Source of the DNA: Symsagittifera roscoffensis
Lineage: Eukaryota > Xenacoelomorpha > Acoela > Convolutidae
Assembly (NCBI RefSeq): GCF_963678635.1
Contig: NC_087063.1
Span: 61,295,850-61,359,849 of the forward strand
Direction: 5' to 3'
DNA: 64,000 nt
Shown here: positions 54,483 to 64,000 of the stretch, in pieces
Numbering within the stretch: position 1 is the first letter of the stretch
How the letters are laid out: the number at the start of each line of letters is the position of its first letter
Program-made: the position numbers and the translations under genes
Notes under the pieces: generated by a model
Database searches by the model: none
What the model saw: only the letters and a program-made list of their open reading frames with translations
What the model was told of the DNA's origin: nothing

Positions 54483-56841
54483 ATGAGCTTCCATACTTGT
54501 GGCCCAAACGAAGCGATGGTGGTTTCAGGTTCGCCGTGAATTTACTTTCAAATAACAAAATCTTGGACTATTTGCGAATTAAACCGCTTTTAGGATGTTG
54601 CTATGAGAGACCGCTGTTGATCCCCGGTGGAAGAGTTTTCAAATGGCCAATTATTCAAAAGCTACAAAAGTAAGATTTACCATAAGCATCTAATTTAATA
54701 AACTGGTCATTAAGATAATTAAACTTCCTAGCAAAAATCTATTAATTGATCGGACGAAAAAAAAACACTTCGATTAACTTCTGAGGATTTCTTCTTTTGT
54801 ATTTCTTAGACTTTCTCTGAATACAATGACATTCCGAGTTGACTCCAATAATGTATACACAAAGAAGGGCGTTGAGATATCCGTGACAGGCATTGCGCAG
54901 GTAAATTACCTCATTTGACCTTAGAAATAAATTAAAGTATAATAAATTCGACCACTGAAAGTTGACCACCTCATAGTTACTTATCAACTAGGTGAAGAAT
55001 GAAAAGTTTAGGTGAAAATAGAAGGGTCCAAGGAGGACATGTTGGCCAAAGCATGTCAACAGTTTCTGGGGAAAAGTGAGAGCGCGATACACAATATCGC
55101 TCTTAACACGCTGGAAGGTCATCAGAGAGCAATTATGGGGAACATGACTGTTGAGGTAAAATCGAAAAGATTATCTGTCAAATTATCATGGCGGGTGATC
55201 ACCGCTTAAATAGTTTTGCTGCATGTGATGTTTCATTTAACACTGGTGATTTTAGGATTCACTGCTCTATCTGAAAGGTGATGCATATCAATGTTTTTTA
55301 GTTTTCAATCATAGCTTTCTATCTCGATCCTTCTCATTCTTGTTTTTAGCTTTTCCTCTGTCAGCTTTGTTGTACTCTTCAGCGAATAACATAATTTGTT
55401 TTGCGTTTAAATAATCTGTTCAGCACAACCATAGCAAAAATGCGCTCGCTGACTATTTCAATGGGCAGATTTTTAAAATTTTATTTTCTGCTACGTGTTT
55501 GGGCATGGAATTTGGGCTGTTAGTTGACTTGATAAAACCAATTAGTCAGAGTGATGCAATTAATTATAATAATGATAATGAATGTGAATTTTGTTGGGCT
55601 CGTAGGAGATCTTCCAGGATCGGCAGGCGTTCAGCAAACATGTTTTTGAAGTAGCGTCTTCTGATCTAGCCACAATGGGAATGTCTGTCATCTCATACAC
55701 TATCAAGGACATCAGTGATCACGAGGTACGTTCTCATGAATATGAATAATCAGTTGATAGTTAACAAAATATGGCAAAGGATTGCAATAGATAACATAAA
55801 TAATTCTCTGCTGAGAATTGATCAGCAAGTATTAGCGCCAAATAATTGAGCTACATCAGGCGAAGATGTAATTTAAATGTTATTACAGTGGCGAGGATCC
55901 AATGGTGCTGCCTTGTGTTGGACCCGATGTGCGAAAAGTCGCCGCAAATGGTATCAAAACCCTCTCCCGTGTTTGGGAGCGCAGAAAGCATGTTCAAAAG
56001 TGTTTTTGGTGGCGGAGCGTCAAAGTCGGCTGGGCTGCTCCATCTATTAATACTTATTTTTCTTGTACGTGCCGTGCCGGCTTTAACGCAGGCCCCTATA
56101 TATGCCCTGCTTGTAACACAAATATCTCAAGAAATTGTATGTGTCACTTGTGCGGAAGGATTCACCTAAAATGTAGTTGTTGCAAACCTCAAACAACACC
56201 ACAGAAACTTTCACTGTCCAACTTTAACGAACACGAATAATATCATGCCCCTCCCAGTAAAAGATACGCCTAAATAGGGAAAAATACTAAGACCACTAAT
56301 TTCGCCACCCGAGTAACAAATCACCCCAACGATGCAAAAGCTAACCCTCAAAACCATACAGCGCATACTACGTTTTCTACCCATACCCGACCCTAGCACA
56401 TCCTCCCGGTAACCAATCCCTATGTACAAAATGTCTTAATTTTCTTCAACGGAACTTAAACGGAGTATCATGGGTGAATACCAAATGGGTGAACACTTAT
56501 GGTTGAATACCAAATTCATATCGCTGCTTTCCAAGAGTAATTTTAATGGAAAAAAACGGACTCCCTCGCTCGGCCCAAATTATAATATCATCAGAGGACC
56601 GAAGGAAGTAAACTGCTTACGGCCGTTCACAATTCTGTTTCATACGAAGAGTTGCAAACAGTGGAAGACGGGTCTTGGTTGAGAGGCGCAGTTTTTAATA
56701 ATTAATGCCCAACAACCAAAGCTTCCGCTTCACAAATTTTTTATTCCCCGCGTCGTAGCTGCCCAAAATACTATAAGGCTTCTATTACTCAACTGCTCGC
56801 GGTAGACAATTCCATTGTCATGGGAGATGCAAATGCTCACT

Positions 56842-56882
<41 letters not shown>

Positions 56883-59800
56883 CTCTGTCTCTCTCTCTCT
56901 CTCCCTCTCTCCCTCTCTCTCTCTCTCTCTCTCACTCTCTCTCTCTCTCTCTCTCTCTCTGGTATTCAAATATTGCAGAGGATAACAAATGCGCCTCTTC
57001 AGGTAAAAAAAGTGCTGACTCTGACAGTACCCCTTTGAACGATCACTAGTGCTCGTTTAAAGTTCGGCAACTCAAGCTCATCATCCACAGACTTATCTTC
57101 AGCATCAGCGTCCTTTTCACTGTCTTCATTTTGGAAGCCACTTAACTTTCACGGTATACCTCAAACATCTGGGACCAACTGCCATCAATTTTTCAACACA
57201 AACTTTTAACTACTATGTAGGATTTCAGAAGTATTCCCCCACCAGAACTAACTAAAGACATTAAATTATGGGACTACCGCACCGTCTCTGTTTTGAGTCG
57301 AGCTCGTACATAATCTCAATCCGTTAAACAGCCGCGGTCATGCTAAAATTCTTGATGTTTTTTTTTTTACCCTTGCCTAACTTTTGCCGAACAACAAATG
57401 CACAGCAAGCAAAGCCATCCTCAGGGTAATGGCTCTGAAGGCGCTGTCTTGTTGACACGGGGTCAGTAGGCTATGCCTGTCCAGCTTGAATCTCACGCTG
57501 CGAGTGATACATCCATGAGTAAAATGCAGTAAGTGCAAAGCTCAGCTCTGTGAATCCTGACTGGGTGCATTAAGATGAGCCCCATTGACTGCCTACAGAG
57601 TGCAAGCAATTCAATGTCATAAATTACCACAAATTAACTGTTTCCCACTTCGTCCTCAGGACCTACTTGCCAATAGGCCCCTTCCGTTTATACCGTGCTC
57701 ATCTTCGACTGCGCCACCAGCATTGCGTGAACATTTTAATTTCTTTTATAGATTAACTTGAAAATTTAATTATAGATTAACTTGAACAATTTTTTAACCC
57801 GTGTGAGTCTTTGAACAATTTTGTTTGCCTGCGAGCGTTCATAAACAGCAGTCTTAAAAAACTTGTGATGACATTTCACACCAACCAATTGCGTAAAGTC
57901 GTAGACTAAGCCCCCCGCCCAGAATTCACCCCTTGTGACCCCAGAAGTTTCGATAACTGAACAGACACTCCCTCGCTCGACTAAGTGACCCACGTCCAAA
58001 TAACACCTGGATGCAGCCCCTACCTATATACTTGCATGAATAGGATAGACCCAAATATCCCTCTCAACTGTTCCTTCTGCCCTGCTCACACACTGCTGAA
58101 CACCTATCTAACTGACCGCAAAATAGAACAAACTTGACCCCAATAGACTTGTGGGTTCGGCCGATGGAGTTCGCAATGTTCCTTGAACTCGTAGAGAGCA
58201 TACCGGACGCGCCGCAAGAAACTGACTTATACCAACTTTATTTACAGTTTCGAGTGCAAATGTATTAAAATCGGGTACTAGATTTCTTTTAAATTGTTGT
58301 TAGGTTGTATCATTTTTGTTGTTAGATTTTATCATTTTTGAGGAGCTTTAGCTGAAGTGATACCCCGTTGTGTTGGAACATAATTTTTTCTGTTGGTTGT
58401 AAATTTACCAACTGTTTTCTTTACAATTTTAGGATATCAACAATTTTTGGATATCAAGCAGCTGATGCAGGCTTAGCGTTCTTTTGCCCGCTCAGCATAG
58501 AATTGTTGCTCATGTTTGCGACAATGGAGGTCTTAGCTTGATTCCAGCAGTGAGCTTCACGTTTTGAAATTGTTTGTCTGCTTGTTTGTTGGCGGCTAAG
58601 TTTCCACAGCATGGGTTTTCACTGATGAAATCTATAAAAAAAAATTTTATAATGAAAAGTTATTTTGATGCATTCCTGTTATGGTCCGCGTAATTGAATT
58701 CTAAGTAAGCTTTCCCTATTTTTTCTGTGGAAAACTATCGTTTTCTACAATTTAGGAGATTTTTTCTTCATTTCAGTGGTATCAGTATGTTCATGCGTAT
58801 CTGCGTCGTGAACAGAAATCCTTTTTGATCGTTTTCAAAAGAAAGCGGTCAAATGGATAACTGGACAAAAAAATCTTGTTTATTAAATGCGAATCCTCAT
58901 TTTTCTTCCATCACAAATGTTTCTCCTCCTGATGGCTTAATTTCTTGCTGATTTCAAAACTAATAAATATAGGAAGCATTGTATCAAATAAGCAAATAAT
59001 CAAATTTCGTCTCAAAGAAGGATAGAATTTTTTCGCCGCCGAAAAACGAAGATAGAAAAGGCAAAAGGGGAGTTTTCATTCAGATCATATAGACTCATAA
59101 ACAGAGTCTAAAAATTTGTTGATAGTCGTATGATTAGGTTGAAGAATAAGTTCCATGGCAATAATGTGGAAATTTAACGAAAATTTTCCGAAATAAACGT
59201 CTCCATCTGGTAAATTTTTTCCGATTGCGACAGGTTCAGAACTTTAACAGACATTATTTTAGAATGTGACTGGGACCCAAAGCCCTGCTGTGGAAGGATC
59301 AATAAAATGAGCGTTTTCGTAGATCTGTCTAATATTATGATTTCTGATTACCGAAACATGAGAAAAAAGAATTTCAAAATGATTCAAGCGCTTGTTTTGA
59401 TTTTGTCTTTCATGATTTCAGTGTAATCTATTGTTTGTGGCTAGTCTTGGAAAAATTGATGATGTCGTTTGCACGTTTTTATCCTTGTGATAAGCATGGG
59501 TGTTCCAACTTATTTCTTTTTTTCCCCGTAAACACAACTTTTTTCACAGGATGACTAAAATTTTATTCGTCTCCCACTCTTTACTTCGTCAAATAACCGT
59601 TGTTTTTTTTAATGCTGCGGTTTAAATGCCCGTTGTGTTGGAGCATTATTTTTTATGTTGGTTGTAAATTTACCGGCTGTTTTTTTTTTCTTTTTATCCG
59701 TCTTAAAAGGTTTTAGCTTATAATTTATTGGCTAAGACCTAAGAGGCTTCTTTTTTTACTCGTTTGAGGAGTAAAAAGGTTTTGAAGTGACTTGATTTCT

Positions 59801-62800
59801 TGAGTTTTTTTAAATAAAAACGATTTGTTTTTGGGCGCAAGGTGTATCTGCTCAAGAATTATTCGCTCTGTTACTGCTTTGTATTTTTTGTTTCGATGCT
59901 TATTATTTTAACGTTTAATGTGTCGAAAAAATTTTCTTCGGTTTTCATCTTATTTTTGTCTTATAGTCTGTCATACGATGTTTTTGTTGTATCGCAAATT
60001 GTGCAAAGCTCGCTTCGTCCATAATTGTTAAGATTTTAAAGGTGCACGTAATTCAGTTCCAAGAGAGTGGATTTTTTCCCCTGTTTCTAAATGTTGAAAG
60101 AAAGTTTTTCGATTTGTCGGTGCATCTGCAAGTAGTAATATCCATTCGTTTTTATCGCAAGTGATGCGAAGCTATGCTTCGCCTATGTGTCATAAAGTGA
60201 AGTCCCCGTTCAATTGAAATGTTCTAAGAGCTCTTATTCTGAAAACTCGTGCCTGTTAATCTTGTCTGATGCCAGATATTTTATTCCTCTCAATTCATGG
60301 CTATCGTTTTTTTTGCAAACCAGTTGGCAGTATTTCACTCGCAGGATTCTCATGCTTTGAGTTTTTTTCAGTTCAAACGAGACCTTTTCGTTGTTTCCTA
60401 AGATAAACTGTATGTATGCTGAAATCTGCTACCAAAACTACTGTGCAGCGGTAACCAGTCTGTTTTCTTCAGGGGTACCTAATGGCACTTGGCCAAGGCA
60501 GAACTGCTGAGGTGCATAGGGATGCACGAATAGGAGAGGCTCAGGCGAACATGGAGGCTGGAATTAAAGTAAGTCATCAGAAAACTGAATCCAGAAATAC
60601 TTGTTTTTATCAATTCTTTTTCTTGATACTATTATTTATGACCATTACTATCTCATTAACTATTTAATTATGTCAAAATGGCCGCAGTTGTGGAGCAACG
60701 ATAATCTTCTTTGATAGATATGAACAGGTTTCAGGAAATTTTTCTATCCGTTCGAGATATGACTTAAATTTAAATGAAAGTTAATGTGCATGAGATTTAT
60801 AGGCTTCGTGATGTTTTGAAAAATCAAATACCGTCAAATATATATACCACAAGCACGTTATTTGTGTTTAGGAGGCTCAGGCAAATCGGCTGAAGTATGA
60901 AGCCAAGTACGCGAATGACGTCAAAATGGCAGAGTCCCAGCGAACATATCAAATCGAACAGGCAAAGTTTAACGAACAAATATACATTCAGCAAGCTCAG
61001 GCAGATTTGGCCTACGAATTACAGGTGAATACGTTATGACGCAATACATAACTGCAGAAAGTGTATTTAATTTTGCCTTTGTTGTATGTCATACCAACTT
61101 CAAACTAATATACTCAAATTGATGCTGAGCGGAGAACTGTCATTTTAGCTACAGAATGGTTCTAAATTTGAAAAATTTATGTAAAATGACATATAATAGT
61201 TTGTAAGGGTGGCATATCGTGAAGTTTAATAACTGATATGACCTTGTTTGATATATTTTTTGTACCATATGAATTTGAGAGTCAAATGTGAACATTTTGT
61301 TTAAAAGTGCTCAAGATATGCCAGACGCAAAAAAAAAACATTATTTAAATTGCTGATTTAAATTAACCGGATAAAACGCTTTAAACTGGAAATTTAGCAC
61401 GCGTTTTTCTCAAATTGGTTTGAGTTTAGGTTAAAATTCATGAAGACAAAACTTGCTTAAAATTTTAGCAGAATTAATATGGTGTAATTCGTTTTGCAAA
61501 ATTCGGGCCCAGAATTTTACTCCAAAAATGGGTCATTTTGGCTTTTCTTAGTTAATAGAAAATTACGCCAAAAGTACCCAGTCGATCCTAGACATAATTG
61601 TATCAAAGTGAGCCCCTTACGTAGTCCAACAAACTTTGACAAGGGTATATTCTCCAAAAAAATTGCAAGCCGTTTAAAAATTGTTTTTAAATAAAATGTT
61701 GGTCTTTTATATAGTAAAAACGACCTTTTTTTGTCTATCAAACAAAAATAAATTAACTTATACAATGTTTTGGAGAATATATCCTTCTTAAAGTTTGTTG
61801 GACTACGTAAGGAGCTCACTTTGATATAAATATGTCTGTGATCGACTGGGTAGTTTTGGCGTAATTTTTGATTAACTAAGAAAAGCCAAAAATGACCCAT
61901 CTTTGGGGTAAAATTTCGGGCCCGAATTTCGCAAAACAAATTACACTATATAAATTCTGCTAAAACTTTAGGCAAGTTTTGTCTTCATAAGTTCTCACCT
62001 AAACTCAACCCAATTTAAGAAAAAAGCGTTTTAATTTTCAAGTTTAGCTCATTTTGTCCGGTTAATTCAAATCAGCACTGTATTTGTTAAAAGAATTCAT
62101 TTGTTTCAAGGCCGCCATCCAAAGGCAAAAAATTGTTGAAGAAGAGGCAAAGATTGTCGAAATAGAAAGAAAACAACAGATTGCTATCCAAGAGCAGGAG
62201 ATCCAGAGAAAGGAGAGGGAACTAGATGCTAATGTCAAACAGCCCGCTATGGCTGAAAAATACAAGAAAGAACAACTTGCCAAGGGTCAGGCGATGAAGA
62301 TTGTCAATGAGGCAGAAGCGGAGGCCTTGGCTATCAAGTTGAAGGGCGATGCTGAGGCTGCGGCTATCAACGCTAAAGCCAAAGCGGAGGCCGAACAGAT
62401 GGCACTGAAGGCGAAAGCCTGGCAACAGTACCAGGACGCTGCTCTGGTCGACATGGTGTTGCAGGTGCTTCCCCAGATGGTGGCGGAGGTGGCCGCGCCC
62501 CTCACTGAGGGAACTAAGGGCATCAAGCTAGTAGCAACTGGAAGCGACGCCCAGATTGGAGCGGCAAAACTGACCGGTGAAGTGCTGGACATTGTGGAAA
62601 GACTCCCACAAGTTATCAACAACATGACTGGAGTAGATTTGTCTAAAGTACGTAGTTGCAATTAATCTCTTTAAATAATTCGTTGCTACGACTACCCGAG
62701 CTAATGAATATGGATATGGATGTGCTTCCACGCAAAATCAGGTAGCGCAAGTACAATTAAACATTGCCGGAAGTTGACTGATATATGTGAATAAAATCAT

Positions 62801-63732
62801 GTCAGTCGTGAATCGTGCTGCAATTTCAATTTCATCTCCCCCCATTCTCGCGTGGGGGGGGGGGGGGGATAGCTCAATAGGTACTTGAGACATGTTTATA
62901 ACCACTTGAAAATAGTTTGAATGATATGAATTATAAAACAGATTTTCCAACGAATATGGAAAACCAAAATATTCAATAATAAAGTTCAAAAATTTCGTTC
63001 ATAGTGAAAAAAGTATCAAAAAACTGAGGCATACAAAGCGACTTTTTTCTGTTCTAACTTTCTTTTAAAATTTCGATTTTTTTCTTTTCAAAATTTTTCT
63101 CGATACTCACATAAAAATTCAGTCGGTCAATTAATTGCGTGCTACGAACACATCAACCATCTATTTGCGTTTGCTGACGTCTTTTTGTAGCTTTGTACCG
63201 TTTTTGCTGGGGGAGGAGATAGCTCAATTGGTCATTGCGGGGGGGGGGTTTGCTCCGTTGATCCGATTTTAATTTTCAGATTTCCCAGCGAAAATTTACT
63301 TACTGATCCAGTTTTCTCAAATTGGGTCAACTTTATCAAAAAAATGCCATTCAACAATTTTTCTCGAAATTCATAGACTAAATTCATCTACGTTTTTCTT
63401 TGAAATTCGAAAGCTGCGATTTTTTCAAAAAACAAGTTGGTATTTTTTCAATTTAATTGCGTTCATTGTCTTTTTTTCCGACTGTCTGTTGAAAATCTAG
63501 TTATTCTATCAAAAAATTTTAAGCGCATACCCCCTCCTTTTAAAGACGGCAAAAGTTTTGCAAAAATTATTGAGGTACTTTTTTTGATTTCTTCTTTTTG
63601 TGATGGTCATGAGCGAATCGTTCTGTGCAATGCAAAAGCATGAATTTTGCTGCTGATGCTGTTGATATCCAATATCTTTTGGTTCTTCCGTTTCAGGCTC
63701 TAGGAGGAAAATCTGGTACAAGCAGGGCATAA
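54483..63732 (+). CDS. FLOT1: Flotillin-1 orthologue, nine coding exons
   Basis: Exons: 54483-54528, 54594-54669, 54810-54900, 55012-55155, 55606-55725, 60473-60568, 60872-61024, 62111-62647, 63697-63732. All introns are GT-AG, phases agree, and the sum is 1,299 nt (432 aa), the usual flotillin-1 size. The start [12 protein letters not shown] and GGRVF in exons 1-2 mark the membrane-associated SPFH/PHB domain (exons 1-5). [16 protein letters not shown] and [19 protein letters not shown] follow. Exons 6-8 form the Ala/Glu-rich coiled-coil flotillin domain, with EA repeats near residues 290-330. It scaffolds membrane microdomains and acts in endocytosis, as hetero-oligomers with flotillin-2. 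The palmitoylated Cys34 of human FLOT1 aligns with Ile; a Cys pair at 17-18 may substitute. The last exon (12 codons including TAA) is predicted from a strong acceptor only. Confidence 0.93.
55890..58270 (+). pseudogene. Decayed AP-endonuclease LINE relic in intron 5
   Basis: Fragments in several frames: a zinc-finger piece ([28 protein letters not shown]) at 55950-56190, an [11 protein letters not shown] start typical of the endonuclease domain near 56440, an MGDANAH motif at 56820, and a C-terminal [20 protein letters not shown] at about 58140-58200. This order (ORF1 zinc finger, APE endonuclease, RT remnants, C-terminal tail) fits a Jockey/CR1-like LINE that differs from the RLE LINEs upstream. 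Many stops and frameshifts mark it as old. Confidence 0.6.
56840..56960 (+). repeat. (CT)n microsatellite
   Basis: About 120 bp of CT repeats with few interruptions, right after the MGDANAH coding stretch of the LINE relic. The open frame through it (SLSLSL) is not a gene. Confidence 0.95.
61352..62076. repeat. 725-bp foldback repeat in FLOT1 intron 7
   Basis: Left arm (61352 to about 61700) and right arm (about 61745-62076) are imperfect reverse complements. Outer ends are GCTGATTTAAATTAACCGG and CCGGTTAATTCAAATCAGC, with TTCGGGCCC blocks within. ORFs on both strands inside it are mirror images, not genes. It ends about 35 bp before exon 8, so it could form a hairpin next to the acceptor. 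Confidence 0.8.
62648..63696 (+). other. FLOT1 intron 8 with G-run / A-box-like repeats
   Basis: Two stretches share a G-rich run next to GATAGCTCAATAGG / GATAGCTCAATTGG (62854-62882 and 63212-63250). TAGCTCAATTGG fits a pol III A box, as in tRNA-derived SINEs, but no B box or full tRNA fold was found. The rest is A/T-rich. Confidence 0.45.
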
Positions 63733-63963
63733 TCATGATAGAGTCGAGCGGCTTCAAGGATATTGTCACCATTCAAGGATATTGTCATATAATGCAGTCT
63801 AATCTTCTTTAGCTAGATGTCTAATTTATCAGAACTAAATTATCACGTAATTTATTTTTTATCAATCAATTTTCAATTGATAAGCTTATGCTTGTATTAA
63901 TTGAATTCTCATGAGCGATAACTATCATTTCAATCGTGTTGCAAACTTATCATATTAACTGGA

Positions 63964-63969
63964 AATAAA
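63964..63969 (+). terminator. Candidate polyadenylation signal of FLOT1
   Basis: AATAAA 232 bp after the stop codon, close to the window end. It is a plausible 3' end for the short 3' UTR, not proven. Confidence 0.5.
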
Positions 63970-64000
63970 TAGTATAGCATTCTTTTTTCTCGTTAAGCGC

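Larger units (their letters stand above)
55726..60472 (+). other. FLOT1 intron 5 (4.7 kb)
   Basis: GT at 55726 and a TTTTCTTCAG acceptor at 60472. The first half contains a decayed LINE and a (CT)n tract. The remainder (58271-60472) is A/T-rich with no supported gene; small ORFs there are chance. Confidence 0.75.

Noticed and set aside
56820-57038. Ser-Leu repeat ORF
   Set aside because: Translation of the (CT)n microsatellite.
57766-57999. Minus-strand 77-codon ORF in intron 5
   Set aside because: Antisense to the decayed LINE relic; no supporting motif.
61517-61939. 140-codon ORF resembling a plus-strand ORF at 61494
   Set aside because: Both are the two arms of one palindrome, so their similarity is trivial.
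62641-62665. Flotillin ending as ...SKVRSCN with the stop at 62663
   Set aside because: This reads through a GTACGT donor. A good acceptor at 63696 gives an in-phase last exon, so the short read-through is less likely.

Overview
The window is nuclear DNA from an invertebrate animal. The right-hand 9.5 kb hold one host gene, a complete nine-exon flotillin-1 orthologue (54483-63732, + strand; about 432 codons after splicing, GT-AG introns). The other 54 kb are almost all transposable elements nested in one another immediately upstream of that gene. The species cannot be fixed from sequence alone. The retroelement types resemble those common in aquatic invertebrates such as cnidarians, but that is an impression, not a test.

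Left to right: a partial minus-strand ORF at the edge (1-317); a palindromic foldback repeat (558-1112); a 5'-truncated tail of LINE family B (1109-1553); a 61-bp scrap of LTR end (1554-1614); then LINE-A, a restriction-like-endonuclease type LINE that starts near 1633 and ends near 52449. LINE-A is split twice by giant Ty3/gypsy-like LTR elements. E1 (4750-28380, minus strand, 23.6 kb, 924-bp LTRs) and E2 (28754-51807, plus strand, 23.1 kb, 890/900-bp LTRs) sit 373 bp apart in the same LINE reading frame. Removing each with 3 bp of target duplication rejoins the LINE frame. A 5'-truncated LINE-B copy (52467-54443) follows, then the flotillin gene.

E1 and E2 are divergent members of one element family with identical layout: LTR, primer binding site, long leader, gag (two CCHC knuckles), pol (protease, RT, RNase H, unusually long spacer, integrase with GPF module), then a domain at the pol C terminus that looks like a TARG1/Poa1-type macro domain. 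After a 0.4-kb gap come two further large ORFs unknown to me. ORF3 (about 1,850 codons) carries a coiled coil, an SGNH/GDSL-hydrolase domain and a second SGNH-like region. ORF4 (about 1,050 codons) has a basic KRKR N terminus and a conserved Cys/His cluster. ORF3 and ORF4 are joined by an ATGA stop/start overlap in both elements. The polypurine tract TCCGGGGAGT recurs inside pol in both. Both copies carry stops and frameshifts, but these are private to each copy, so the parental ORFs were probably intact. This accessory module is the best candidate here for an undescribed system.

The short sequence TGAGAATAGAAA occurs three times: left of LINE-A, between LINE-A and LINE-B, and right of LINE-B. 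This suggests repeated LINE insertion at one target. The last copy lies about 20 bp upstream of a splice-acceptor-like site in front of the flotillin start codon.

Within the flotillin introns are a decayed AP-endonuclease LINE relic (intron 5), a (CT)n microsatellite, a 725-bp foldback repeat (intron 7) and G-run/A-box-like fragments (intron 8). No rRNA, tRNA gene or CRISPR array was seen.
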